DNA from: a virus
Direction: 5' to 3' (one strand)
Virus record (IMG/VR): IMGVR_UViG_3300014502_000030
Span: 1-27,108 of that record
Length of the DNA: 27,108 bases
Both the position numbers and the translations under genes were made by a program. Below are positions 8,201-15,341 of the stretch, in pieces; the first letter of the stretch is position 1, and each line of letters starts with the position of its first letter. The notes beneath the pieces were generated by a model, which saw only the letters and a program-made list of their open reading frames with translations, was not told the origin of the DNA and did no database searches.

Positions 8201-8948
8201 AAAGCGCTTCAGTGATTTTCTTAACGCCGAAATATTGCGCCGCGTCGGCGACCGAGACTGTGCGTACCAGGGTAGGGCTGCCGTGCATTGATAATTTGGT
8301 TATATCAGCGCCAAAATATTTCGCGGTTAAGGCCGTGCTGACTTCAAAAATCAAAATATCCTTGTAAAAATTGCCTCCGCCATCGGTGTATAAATGGGTT
8401 TCACGGGAATCCACTTTGATAATGCGGAAAAACTGTTGTTGCGCCGTATAGCCCGCTTTCTCCTGACTGAGTAAAATCACATCGCCGACCTGTAAGGAAG
8501 CAACCGGCGCAGGGCTGGTTAAACTCGTTGCATTGGATAGACTGAAGACGCGGATCATCTTCTGGCCTTCGACATGATCCGAATACAATACCCAGTCCGA
8601 TTCCGGACCTTGTACGCTGTAGGATTCGATGCGGTTACGCGCGGCGCTGCGTTCATCAGTCCAGCTTGCCGTGCTGAACAGGGTGACATTGACATGCTGG
8701 TCATCCGGAGGGTCGGTCAGAATGACATGCGCGCCCAGGTAAGTGTCGGTGTTGGCCGTCTGCACGCCCATATAAACTTTGCGCATACTGACGCGGCCAT
8801 AGGTGCGGTCTAGCTGGCTGATGTCGTTAAAGATATTATTTACCAGGCCGTCCGCTACTTCAACGCCGGTCATTTTTCCGCCGCCGTCGGTATAGTCGGT
8901 CATCCGTTCGGATTTGAGCAGCTTTAAGTCGGTTTCAGAGATTGCCAT
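5250..8948 (-). CDS. Very large tail protein with repeated beta motifs (1232 aa)
   Basis: This is the largest protein in the window. The N-terminal 300 residues (SETDLKLLKSERMTDYTDGG, then INVGSPYSALVPSAQAEVPL) resemble a conserved large protein found after the tape measure in several siphovirus-type prophages. From about residue 450 it carries a recurring motif of the form G-x-I/V-x-Y-x-T-G-x-V/L, near 451, 539, 661, 800 and (diverged, IDWLSG) 881, each starting a beta hairpin. A Gly/Leu-rich linker lies near 618-633 (GTGGLGGLGGGGLGGF). The likely role is a structural tail-tip or central-fibre protein. ATG 8948 is preferred over TTG 8954 because AAAGG lies seven bases upstream. Its stop abuts a REP element. 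Confidence 0.72.
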   Translation of the reverse strand: MAISETDLKLLKSERMTDYTDGGGKMTGVEVADGLVNNIFNDISQLDRTYGRVSMRKVYMGVQTANTDTYLGAHVILTDPPDDQHVNVTLFSTASWTDERSAARNRIESYSVQGPESDWVLYSDHVEGQKMIRVFSLSNATSLTSPAPVASLQVGDVILLSQEKAGYTAQQQFFRIIKVDSRETHLYTDGGGNFYKDILIFEVSTALTAKYFGADITKLSMHGSPTLVRTVSVADAAQYFGVKKITEALSLSDMTINVGSPYSALVPSAQAEVPLVDIVAGMSKINYKQSGLSNALTESANLASSVAPDYADDLYLGRGFLPCSLVLTIGGVAYKDDGAGNLVLANGSAGSYGGVVVYANGHIKITKAGSWSAAVSAAATAAVALYDNAATISIPVTINNRSFNYVKTLSPTPTPNSLSVDFKALDKWYRLTDDGNGHLSGAGTGTGAGTVDYATGSVIVTLGALPDIASSIIFSWATPLTYTMQTSVLTPPAPQVHVTLADAPVVPGSLVITWTDSGAKTATDAGGSGSISGHAIGKIVYETGKLVFSPASIPPPATVFHLAWNQNLSELDTFTVTGDAFGVISFTLSQTPVKQGSAYFTYQVSVPLGDSGYVRGTGGLGGLGGGGLGGFALPPVNRSRYVVDNGSGIIINESGTNVGTINYATGAVSFDSTGVTSVNKYEGLVTSQVDYWYAFDSYTVQHEYLTISNPLYVGMEVAQILPANTTLTAHYVLNSAEPVTKLADVELTGLVIDLTTATNDAIIASSIKFTFAGASYIDRSGSVYRAHDNLTDSAILAGTIDYQTGIVSLTDWVAGANALILQGLVSTPGDSLTPAVFFRTPGAPLATGQFQVNAVTGNGENITASADNNGIISSEWIAGNIDWLSGVGSLAFGKKMLDSTLPAAAKAETWYNAANIDADGKIWVPMLVKPETIKFNAVLVSYIPLDASVLGVETVRLPQDGRVPIYRIGNVGVVHNTQDLTLPNPAVAGAVYDCERTLLSYAKIFDANGLIVPTAKYTVDLNAGTVTMTNPLDLTGYAQPLRIEHRIEDMALITDVQITGEVQLMKPIRHAYPANTSFFSSALVISDLQGRVTGLFDQATWASVFSDTQGTAATASFNDVLYPLVVTNAGTIQERWALVFTGSTAFNCYGEYSGLVAQGSTGADFAPINPITGTPYFTIDYHGWGSGWSAGNVLRFNTIASNYPLWLARTTLQSDPTVYTDNFKIQIRGDAN

Positions 8949-8960
8949 TTTCAAGCCTTT

Positions 8961-9019
8961 GTAGGGGTGAATTTATTCACCCTGTTTGTTTTGTCAATGG
9001 GCGAATTTGTCGCCCCTAC
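8961..9019. repeat. REP pair, family A, supplying a stop codon
   Basis: Unit 8961-8982 (GTAG foot, GGGTGAAT..ATTCACCC palindrome) faces unit 8999-9019 (GGGCGA..TCGCCC, ending CCTAC). The stem of the first unit has compensating changes (GGGTGA/TCACCC instead of GGGCGA/TCGCCC), showing that the hairpin is maintained. The TAG inside the terminal GTAG foot is the stop codon (9016-9018) of the upstream tail gene. Confidence 0.85.
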
Positions 9020-9390
9020 AGTTCAATAAATTTTAACGTGACGGCATACCAGTCGCCGCTGTCCGGATTGCTGAAATCCTGTATCTGTTTTGCTTCAATG
9101 CCAGGCTGCGCGAAAATCACGCTATGCGTTACATCTAATAAACTGAGCGACATTACCAGTCCCGGCGTGGCCTGTTTCAACCGCAACAGTTCCAGTGTGG
9201 CTTTACTGGCCCAGGCGTAATCATCGCCGCCCTGCAAGGTTATCGGCCTGCCTGCCAGCGCGGCTGCGGCTTCTATTATTAGTCCGCCATTTACCGCCGT
9301 GTTAATCGATTGCTTAACCGGCGTCCAGGCATATTCATCTATCCAGATCAAATCCGTTGGTAAAGTGATCGAATCCAGCGTAAGGGCCAT
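9016..9390 (-). CDS. Minor tail protein following the tape measure (124 aa)
   Basis: The protein begins MALTLDSITLPTDLIWIDEY and continues AWTPVKQSINTAVNGGLIIE, then AGRPITLQGGDDYAWASKAT, and ends DWYAVTLKFIEL. The 'L...DLiW.DEyaW.PV.qs' start, 'aGRPItL.gg...aW' core and 'D.Y.vTLkf.E' end match a conserved small protein found directly after the tape measure in many prophages, probably a distal tail or tail-completion component. It starts at the base after the tape-measure stop (TAA then ATG). Its TAG stop is the foot of a REP element, so the natural end of the gene may have been altered by a residue or two. Confidence 0.78.
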   Translation of the reverse strand: MALTLDSITLPTDLIWIDEYAWTPVKQSINTAVNGGLIIEAAAALAGRPITLQGGDDYAWASKATLELLRLKQATPGLVMSLSLLDVTHSVIFAQPGIEAKQIQDFSNPDSGDWYAVTLKFIEL

Positions 9391-12300
9391 TTACATGCCC
9401 ACGCTGGAGCGCAACCCGGCGGATTTGAGCGTCTTGAACAATTTATCCATATCATTTTCGTTAAACTCGCCGGATACAACTTCGGCTCCCGGCGCGCTGA
9501 ATTGTACGTTAACGGTTTTTTTCGAGGCTTGCAGTAGTTTGGAGGACGGGGTCTGGGCCGATGCATCATTTACCGCTTTGCTTGCGAATTTTTGCAGATC
9601 GACGGCGGGCATGGATAAGCCGGGTGCGGTTGCGGCCAGCGCTTTCGGTTTGTCCATGACATGCGCCATCAGCACCCGTTTTTTATCTAAATCCGTCGTC
9701 CTCATAATCTCGTTAACTTTGAGCTCAAAATTTTCATACTCATTGCCGGCGGCTTCCCTTAGATATTCCCTGGTTTTTTCCGCCGCCAAGCTTATGCTCC
9801 AATCGTGACTGCCAGTTCCAAAACCTAAAGCGAGCTGGTTATTAACTAGCCAGGGAATGAGTTTGGCTATTTTTTCGTCCTTGATTTTTTGCAGTTCATC
9901 AGCCATGCTGTAATTGACCGGACCGCCCGACGCGCGTTTAAGTGCCGGTAATTGGCCTGCATTAACCAGGTGCATAACCGGCACGCCCAATGCCTGTACG
10001 GCTTCCTTGCGGACAATAAACTCGCCCGCTTCCAGCAAGGCGCGTATTTTATCGCCGCCGCCGAAGCCGGGCAGCATGCCGGTTCGTTTTGGATAGCCGC
10101 CGCCCGCGTAACCTAAAACCGGGCCGCCTGCGGATTGGGCTTGATACGAATCAGAAAAGCTCGTTCCCTGACGGTTTATTGTTTTTTCCGGGGATTGCTC
10201 TTGCTGAGTGACTATGGTTATAACTTTGGTTTCAGGTTTGGTCAGTTCATGAATCGCAATCTGCGCTTCAAGCATGCTCGTTTTATCCATGCCGACTTTT
10301 AACAGATATTCCTTGGAAAGCGCCGTGGTCATTTCCGTAATCTTAGCGTTGGCATTGGTTAATCCGGCTGTCGCAGCGTCCAAGGCGGATTTGACGGCCA
10401 GCGCATTTTTACCGTGTTCGACGCCATTATCAATCAATGCCTTTTTTTCAGTGTCATATAAAGTAATGTAATTTTGTTTAGCCTGATATTGTGAGACGCC
10501 CCCTTCTACATTGGTTTTGATTAAATCAGCAGAAAATACTTTAGCTTTTTCAATCAGGTCATTGATCTTTTTCTGGTCGGCACCCTCGCCTTTTTTGCGT
10601 TCTATCCTGATAGCATCCATTACCGAATCAAAATCACTTTGATCCTGGCTTAATTTTTCATGTTCGGTCATCCCTTCCTGATCAAACTCCCGTATCCTCT
10701 GGTCGTGGGTTTTTTCCAGCGCTTGAATATCCTCGCGCGATTTAGCAAAAGCGGCGTTTTCCTCGCCGTAAAGGGTGGATAGTTTAGCCACTTCGCCGGC
10801 GTAAAAATCCGCGATACCCTGATAAACGGATAGCTTGGCTTCTTTTTTCGATAGCTCAATCGCTGCCAGACGCTCGGCGTTAGCTTTGGCGCTGGCCAAT
10901 TCGGCGGCGTATTCCTGCTCGATCAATTGCAGTTTAAGCGTGGCGGCCTGTTGATCCAGGGCGATGGTTTGGTTAATCGCAGCGACTTTAGCGGCGACGC
11001 GCTGGCTTTCTTTCTGGGTATCGCTAATATCGGCGGCGTTAATAGCGGCTATGCGGTCGGTCAAGCCTTGCTGGATGGCGGCTGCTTGCGTTTTGGTTTC
11101 GGCATCGATGGTGGCGGTCAGGGATTTGATGGCGGCCTGGGTGGCGACAAATGCTTGTTGTTGTTCCAGCTCGGCGGCTTTGATGATTTCGGTTTTTTTC
11201 TGTTCAGATAAGCCGGTGGCGGTGGCGGCGGTTTGACCGGCCTCAGTTTCATCCGCGCGTATCGCGTTAAATTCTTCGTGGATCTGTTTGAGCTGTGCCG
11301 AACGTTCGCTAAACGGCATGCCGTTTAACATTGCCTCTACGTTGGCTTGAATTCTGGCAAATCCTTCAGCCAGGTAAGTCCCGGCAATGCGCACGCTTTC
11401 AAACTGCCGCAACCATTCGCCGATGGTTTTGCCGATGTCCCAGGCTATCCATGCGCCGAATAAATTGGATGTGACTGTTCCTAATACGCCCAAAGCCTTC
11501 GACATAACACCGCTGGATGCTGCAACCGGTTCCTGCGTCGCGGCCAGGCGCGTATTAGCCGTTGCTAATATGGTTTGACTCACCCCCAAGGCTTTTTGCG
11601 CGGCGGTCAGTTTGGCAATAGCGGCAGTTTCAGCGGTCACCGAAGTGGCCAAGGACCGGCGCTGGGCGGCTTCCAAAACCAGTTGCTGTTTAAGGGCGAC
11701 GTTAACAGCGGCTTCCTGCGCTTTAACCTGCAACAAAGCAATGGCAGAGGCGCGGGCTTCCTGTTGCGCGATAGCGGCCATCCGCGCAGCGGCGGCGTTG
11801 TCAAAAAAAGCCTTGGTGGAGGCGATCATCCCGACCACCAGGCGCGCGGCATAGGCTTCCGCCAGGATAATTACACCGTAGACTACGGCATCAAAGTTTT
11901 TGGCGACCGCTTGTAAAATGGCCGAAAGTTTTGTTGTTGCTGAATTGGCAACGTCCGAAGTGCCGACAAATTTAAGCAAGGCATTGTTAACCTGTGTCAT
12001 CGCGCCGCTCACCGTGACCGGCAGCACGGCGAATTGAGCCGCGACCTTGCCTGCGCTGTTACCCAGGGCATTAATCAGTTTATCCGAGGTTAATTGCCCG
12101 GCTTCGGCCATTACCCGCAATTTGTCAATCGGAATGCTCAAACCGTCGGCCAGAGCTTGCGCCAGGCCGGGAGCCATTGACATGACCGAGTTTAAATCCT
12201 GGCCGCGCAACATGCCCAGGCCCAGGGCTTGCGAGAATTGCAGAATAGCCGCCGAGTCTTGCGCCGCGCCCTGACTGGTTAGGGCGATGGCTTTGTTGAG

Positions 12301-12696
12301 GGTTTCCGTGGTGGCGAACGCTTGTTCCTGCGTGCCGCCCAAAAGTTTTATAGCGTTGGCCAGTTTGCCGTAAATGGTATAGGTATCGCCAAGGCCGGTG
12401 CGGGTGCGCTGGGCGATGTTGAATAATTCGGTTTGCGCGGCATTGAATTGATCGGTACCGTCCGTGACCAGTTTTAAACGCGCTTCCAGCGTTCGCCAGC
12501 TGTCCGATAAAGTGATGGCTTCTTTCGCTAGGCCCGCAAACAAGGTAATGCCCAAAATCTGTTTGGCGGCGGTTTCCAGCCGTTGCACGCCGGTGATGAT
12601 CGATTGCGTGCCCGCGTTAACGCTGCGGACAGCCGGTCCGGTTTGGTCTTCGCCGCTGATTAAAATTCGTATCGCTAAATCACGTAAACCGGCCAT
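9391..12696 (-). CDS. Tail tape measure protein (1101 aa)
   Basis: Residues 1-250 match the tape-measure N-terminal domain (for example AARLVV-like hydrophobics later, and ALGLGMLRGQDLNSVMSMAP followed by GLAQALADGL). The centre is a very long Ala/Gln/Glu/Lys-rich coiled coil with hydrophobic stretches around 260-420. The C-terminal region has the typical GGG/LLEAGEFIVRKEAVQALG motif. Tape measure length sets tail length at about 1.5 angstroms per residue in lambda-like phages, suggesting a tail near 165 nm. It lies directly downstream of the chaperone gene, as usual. The start is ATG 12696 with AGGAT upstream. Confidence 0.93.
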   Translation of the reverse strand: MAGLRDLAIRILISGEDQTGPAVRSVNAGTQSIITGVQRLETAAKQILGITLFAGLAKEAITLSDSWRTLEARLKLVTDGTDQFNAAQTELFNIAQRTRTGLGDTYTIYGKLANAIKLLGGTQEQAFATTETLNKAIALTSQGAAQDSAAILQFSQALGLGMLRGQDLNSVMSMAPGLAQALADGLSIPIDKLRVMAEAGQLTSDKLINALGNSAGKVAAQFAVLPVTVSGAMTQVNNALLKFVGTSDVANSATTKLSAILQAVAKNFDAVVYGVIILAEAYAARLVVGMIASTKAFFDNAAAARMAAIAQQEARASAIALLQVKAQEAAVNVALKQQLVLEAAQRRSLATSVTAETAAIAKLTAAQKALGVSQTILATANTRLAATQEPVAASSGVMSKALGVLGTVTSNLFGAWIAWDIGKTIGEWLRQFESVRIAGTYLAEGFARIQANVEAMLNGMPFSERSAQLKQIHEEFNAIRADETEAGQTAATATGLSEQKKTEIIKAAELEQQQAFVATQAAIKSLTATIDAETKTQAAAIQQGLTDRIAAINAADISDTQKESQRVAAKVAAINQTIALDQQAATLKLQLIEQEYAAELASAKANAERLAAIELSKKEAKLSVYQGIADFYAGEVAKLSTLYGEENAAFAKSREDIQALEKTHDQRIREFDQEGMTEHEKLSQDQSDFDSVMDAIRIERKKGEGADQKKINDLIEKAKVFSADLIKTNVEGGVSQYQAKQNYITLYDTEKKALIDNGVEHGKNALAVKSALDAATAGLTNANAKITEMTTALSKEYLLKVGMDKTSMLEAQIAIHELTKPETKVITIVTQQEQSPEKTINRQGTSFSDSYQAQSAGGPVLGYAGGGYPKRTGMLPGFGGGDKIRALLEAGEFIVRKEAVQALGVPVMHLVNAGQLPALKRASGGPVNYSMADELQKIKDEKIAKLIPWLVNNQLALGFGTGSHDWSISLAAEKTREYLREAAGNEYENFELKVNEIMRTTDLDKKRVLMAHVMDKPKALAATAPGLSMPAVDLQKFASKAVNDASAQTPSSKLLQASKKTVNVQFSAPGAEVVSGEFNENDMDKLFKTLKSAGLRSSVGM

Positions 12697-12725
12697 TGTT
12701 TTTATCCAGGATCAAAATAATTAAT

Positions 12726-12780
12726 GCCACAGATTCACAGATTAAATTTAACCGGTTTTTTTAATCTGTGAATCTGTGGC
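12726..12780. repeat. Perfect 21-bp inverted repeat, family C (GCCACAGATTCACAG)
   Basis: The left arm, 12726-12746 (GCCACAGATTCACAGATT then AAA), is exactly complementary to the right arm, 12760-12780, around a 13-base loop. A diverged copy lies at 22492-22537. It begins two bases after the -1-frame stop of the chaperone fusion (12783-12785), read on the minus strand. This mirrors the family C copy just after the large terminase stop. It may act as a terminator or as an mRNA 3' hairpin between chaperone and tape measure. Confidence 0.9.
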
Positions 12781-12782
12781 AA

Positions 12783-13004
12783 TCAATCATTGCTATTAAA
12801 TTTAAGTACATTCAAAAAAAATCCCCAGCCGTAATCGAACACCTGGCTGTGGCCCCGTTCAATCAATCCGCAACAGGTCCGGTCGAGATCGGTTCCGGCG
12901 GTTTTGGTCCGGTTGAGATCGGTTCCAGCGGTTTTGATCCGGTCGATATCGGTTCCGGCGGTTTTGGTCCGGCGGCGGGATCGAGTCCCGCCAGGATCAA
13001 AAAA
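12783..13004 (-). other. Candidate -1 frameshift site and gpT-like extension of the tail chaperone
   Basis: In the chaperone frame the bases T TTT TTG (minus strand; 13004 to 12998) fall in the right phase for a -1 slip at codons Phe89-Leu90. The -1 frame is then open for 71 codons to TGA at 12783-12785, passing through all 30-bp repeats and ending LIERGHSQVFDYGWG... before the stop. This would give a fusion of about 161 residues. Lambda-type phages make gpG and gpGT in this way, and a short 'LI.rGH..V.dY' segment is usual in the T part. Seen: the heptamer, the phase and the open frame. Inferred: that slipping occurs. Confidence 0.55.
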
Positions 13005-13267
13005 GGGCTATTCACCGCTTTAAATCCGTCAATGACCAATTGCAATTCACTGCCGCATAAATCGTCGATGCTTTCGCCTTCAGGGAAAGTCATAAACGGT
13101 TTAACCAGCGCCGATATTTCCGCAAAACGCGGACCCAACAAGGCACTAATATTCAATTTATCCAGATCCGTAAATCCCGATAATAATTGCCGCACGTCTT
13201 TGACGCGCAATTCCTGCACGGTAATAACGCGGTTTTCATCAAGATTTATCGTTTTGCTGTTGCGCAT
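12863..13267 (-). CDS. Tail assembly chaperone, gpG-like (134 aa)
   Basis: The protein lies between the tail tube and tape measure genes, the canonical place of the tail assembly chaperone that coats the tape measure during assembly. The N-terminal 85 residues (ENRVITVQELRVKDVRQLLS..., then ISALVKPFMTFPEGESIDDL and ELQLVIDGFKAVNSPF) have the 'tvrEltv.d...ll' start and the 'L...f..vN.pF' end of the gpG family. The C-terminus is three 10-residue repeats, KPPEPISTGP. I start at ATG 13267: upstream codons in this frame come from a REP element. The -1 frame continues past the stop (see the frameshift entry). Confidence 0.8.
   Translation of the reverse strand: MRNSKTINLDENRVITVQELRVKDVRQLLSGFTDLDKLNISALLGPRFAEISALVKPFMTFPEGESIDDLCGSELQLVIDGFKAVNSPFLILAGLDPAAGPKPPEPISTGSKPLEPISTGPKPPEPISTGPVAD
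12876..12970. repeat. 30-bp tandem repeat, three copies, inside the tail chaperone gene
   Basis: Units 12881-12910, 12911-12940 and 12941-12970, plus a five-base lead-in, share GGTCGAGATCGGTTCCGGCG-like sequence. The 30-bp period keeps all frames. On the minus strand the zero frame reads KPPEPISTGP and the -1 frame reads TKTAGTDLDR, so both products tolerate the expansion. It is too short and unspaced to be a CRISPR array. Confidence 0.9.
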
Positions 13268-13280
13268 ATTGATTTCTACG

Positions 13281-13327
13281 GTGGGAGCGGCTTTAGCCGC
13301 GATGAGCGCGGCTAAAGCCGCTCCAAC
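13281..13327. repeat. REP element, family B (GGAGCGGCTTTAGCCGCGA)
   Basis: This is a 47-bp palindrome: GTGGGAGCGGCTTTAGCCGC (13281-13300) is answered by GCGGCTAAAGCCGCTCC and an AAC tail (to 13327). A second copy with the canonical GTAG foot lies at 24464-24510. It sits in the 70-bp gap between the tail tube stop (13338) and the chaperone start (13267), and it extends the chaperone frame artificially upstream. Confidence 0.9.
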
Positions 13328-13337
13328 GGCGCAATTC

Positions 13338-14087
13338 CTAGAATGATTCGACGGTGTACGGCGAGGTTTTTCCAGGCAGGGTTTCCATCCGTCCGGCAAA
13401 GCCGATTTCTACAAACTTGTCGTCCATAAAATTGACATCGCCATCCGATACTAAAAGCCCGCGATCCACATTGATAATCAATTGCGTGCCATCGGAAAGA
13501 TTAGTGCCATCAAGTTTTAACGCGCCTTGTATTTGCGGCCTGGTTGCGCCTGATACGGTAAAACCGGCAATGGCCTCGTGCGAATAGGCGATATGCAGCG
13601 CTTTGTCAGCGGCTATCAAACCTCCGGCAAGCGCTTCAATCATGCCCAGGGTGTAATTAATCCGGTAATCGATATTTTCGACAAATGTCAGCTCCGGCAC
13701 GGAAGCGGTCGCCTCGGTGACTACCACGCTTGCGGTGGTTATATGCCGTTGCGCGAGGGGCAAATAAACACCCGGTACGGCAGTCACATCTTCAGCTGTA
13801 ACCGTGCCCGCTGCGGCAGTTAAATCGGCGTCATCGCCCATCAGCGCCATAGCCAGCGAGGTGCGGTCGAAGTTAGTGATGCGCACCTTTAATTCGGACG
13901 GTTTGGGTATGGCGACCGAAGCGGTGATTTGCCCGTAAGAGCCTTTATCTTTGGAAATCTGTTCTTTAATATCAGATTTATTGGTGATAGTGAATTCAGC
14001 TAGGCCGGGGATTTTTTTCCAGCCGGTCGCCACAGCATTGACTTCACGATTTAAATATAATGTGCCTTCGGCAAGTAGACCGGCCAT
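13338..14087 (-). CDS. Major tail tube protein (249 aa)
   Basis: The protein starts MAGLLAEGTLYLNREVNAVA and continues with TGWKKIPGLAEFTITNKSDI. It has the expected tail-tube pattern: an N-terminal strand set, a 'KSDIKEQISKDKGSYGQI' section and a beta-rich body with a C-terminal 'GDVNFMDDKFVEIGFAGR' strand pair. Residues near 75-90 (NFDRTSLAMALMGDDADLTA) also fit tube proteins of siphovirus prophages. It is placed between the tail terminator/DUF7210-like genes and the chaperone, the usual order. The monomers would stack as hexameric rings around the tape measure. Confidence 0.85.
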   Translation of the reverse strand: MAGLLAEGTLYLNREVNAVATGWKKIPGLAEFTITNKSDIKEQISKDKGSYGQITASVAIPKPSELKVRITNFDRTSLAMALMGDDADLTAAAGTVTAEDVTAVPGVYLPLAQRHITTASVVVTEATASVPELTFVENIDYRINYTLGMIEALAGGLIAADKALHIAYSHEAIAGFTVSGATRPQIQGALKLDGTNLSDGTQLIINVDRGLLVSDGDVNFMDDKFVEIGFAGRMETLPGKTSPYTVESF

Positions 14088-14107
14088 AATTTTATCCTCT
14101 ATTAATA

Positions 14108-14308
14108 TTAAGTTTTCGTTGTTGATTTATCAGGCGCGACAACGCCTAAATCAATCAACCATTTTTTCATCGCAGGATTGACTTTTAATTGTTCCCCCGC
14201 GTTATACAAAGTTCTTGCATGGATATGCGGTTTCAGCAAAATAACCATCACCAAACCATCAACCAATGTTTCGGGTGTTTCGATTTTTTCCGGGACCAAT
14301 TTTTTCAA
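14108..14308 (-). CDS. Small conserved phage protein, DUF7210-like (66 aa)
   Basis: The pattern VILLKPHIHARTLYNAGEQL followed by KVNPAMKKWLIDLGVVAP matches a small conserved protein of siphovirus tail modules with a 'v.L..pH.Hag..y..G..i.v....a.wLi..g' layout (DUF7210-type, from memory). Its role is unknown; the conserved linkage to tail tube genes suggests a function in tail assembly. Its start overlaps the tail terminator stop by ATGA. The C-terminal tail (DKSTTKT) is basic and probably disordered. Confidence 0.72.
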   Translation of the reverse strand: MKKLVPEKIETPETLVDGLVMVILLKPHIHARTLYNAGEQLKVNPAMKKWLIDLGVVAPDKSTTKT

Positions 14309-14793
14309 GATATCACCATTTTCCTGATTTTAAATGTCAGCGGAAATTCGGCATAACCCAAGTTGTATTCAGGTTCGGCTCGACCCGCGTAGATAAACGG
14401 CCGAAAAAAGTGCTTGCCTGGCGGCAGCCAGCCGGATAATGCCTCGATGCATGATTGCAGCAACGCCCCGGCTAAATTTTCGGTTAATTTATCGTCAACT
14501 TGAGATGCCTGGTACTCGACAATGATAATCAAATGCCAATCCTGTTCTTCAACTACGCCGGTGCCGTTGGTCAACTGCGTTGCTATATCCGCTGCGCCCG
14601 GCATTACGAAACACGCCGGCAACAAAGGCCCGATTTCCGTTAAACCGGCGATCAGGGATGGGTTGCTAATGGTCTTGAATAGTTGCAGAGTCGTTGTCTC
14701 ATCGTTTTCATCCGTTTGCGCCACGGTCGCCAGCGCCGTTAAGCGGTCGATAATCATCTGCTCGGCGTCGTAAACATGAGGACTATTGATCAT
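14305..14793 (-). CDS. Tail terminator-like protein (162 aa)
   Basis: The protein has a helical N-terminus (DAEQMIIDRLTALATV), then PLLPACFVMPGAADIA, a central strand EQDWHLIIIVEYQASQ, a helix with ALLQSCIEALSGWLPPG, and a C-terminal strand GYAEFPLTFKIRKM. This alternation ('PAcfV.p', 'q.w.iii.v', 'al...gW.P', 'gyaefpLtF.') is the layout of the Gp37/gpU-like tail terminator family, which caps the tail tube and joins it to the head. It sits between the head-tail connector and the tail tube genes, consistent with that role. The start follows the previous stop directly (TAG then ATG). Confidence 0.78.
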   Translation of the reverse strand: MINSPHVYDAEQMIIDRLTALATVAQTDENDETTTLQLFKTISNPSLIAGLTEIGPLLPACFVMPGAADIATQLTNGTGVVEEQDWHLIIIVEYQASQVDDKLTENLAGALLQSCIEALSGWLPPGKHFFRPFIYAGRAEPEYNLGYAEFPLTFKIRKMVIS

Positions 14794-15132
14794 CTAAAAC
14801 CGCCTGATTTTAATAATTGCCAGATTGCTCACTGGATCATTAATAATTTCCAACGCTTTATATTCCAGGCCGCGTACTGTAATGGAATCAAATTGCTGAA
14901 TCTCATAACTGGCAATATCATCCAGTGTCACCGTCAAAGTAAAAGCCGCAGCGCTGAAAGCATGTCCGCCGATGGCATTATTTTCCATAATCCTGTCAAA
15001 AACCGCCTGCACCGGCACATTGCCGCCGGATTTATTGAGTATGACCGTTTCAGCAAAGGTGTTAATTATTGTTGAATTAAGGGCGGCTGAATTAATCATT
15101 TCTAAATTAAAAACCTTTTTTCCAGGGGACAA
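14794..15132 (-). CDS. Head-tail joining protein, gpFII-like (112 aa)
   Basis: From residue 12 the protein reads MINSAALNSTIINTFAETVI, then NVPVQAVFDRIMENNAIGG, a hydrophobic beta section TLTVTLDDIASYEI, and QFDSITVRGLEYKALEI, ending NLAIIKIRRF. This is the layout of gpFII-like head-tail connectors ('F.e.v.l......p v.aiFd', 'l....d....gD.i.v.g..y.v..i..D....a.l.L'). The first start (15132) overlaps the upstream gene by 31 bp; ATG 15099 would remove the overlap and aligns better with the family. It occupies the expected slot before the tail terminator gene. Confidence 0.75.
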   Translation of the reverse strand: MSPGKKVFNLEMINSAALNSTIINTFAETVILNKSGGNVPVQAVFDRIMENNAIGGHAFSAAAFTLTVTLDDIASYEIQQFDSITVRGLEYKALEIINDPVSNLAIIKIRRF

Positions 15133-15341
15133 TTAATAAAATCAAGTTCGGTTTCAGTCATACCGTTAAAATGTAGATATTGAATTAAACCATGTTCACT
15201 CAACCAGCAAATGCCCCAGGCATCTTCCAGATTAACCTTGTTATCATGTACAAATTGCAGCGCTTTTTGCCGTGAAATCGTTCCTTCTGAAAAAATCCGG
15301 TAATGGTAATAATCGTCAGGCTGCCCGGCATTATTTGTCAC
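15102..15341 (-). CDS. Unrecognised small protein (79 aa)
   Basis: An acidic, aromatic-rich protein (DDYYHYRIFSEGTISRQKAL, then DAWGICWLSEHGLIQYLHFN) with two Cys residues and no visible membrane segment. I do not recognise a family. Its start overlaps the preceding one-TM gene by ATGA and its end overlaps the connector gene, so expression is tightly coupled within the late operon. It lies in the cluster of small genes following the pilin, which does not match the usual order of head genes. Together with the neighbours it may be accessory. Confidence 0.68.
   Translation of the reverse strand: MTNNAGQPDDYYHYRIFSEGTISRQKALQFVHDNKVNLEDAWGICWLSEHGLIQYLHFNGMTETELDFINCPLEKRFLI

Noticed and set aside
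10927-11236. Gly/Phe-rich plus-strand frames opposite the tape measure coiled coil
   Set aside because: Typical antisense shadows of an Ala/Gln-rich coding sequence.
12876-12970. CRISPR-like array
   Set aside because: The 30-bp units are contiguous without spacers and lie in frame within a coding gene.
12768-13346. 192-codon plus-strand frame with Gly/Ser repeats opposite the chaperone gene
   Set aside because: It is the antisense of the chaperone repeats and of a REP (VGAALAAMSAAKAAPT); composition and position show that it is a shadow.
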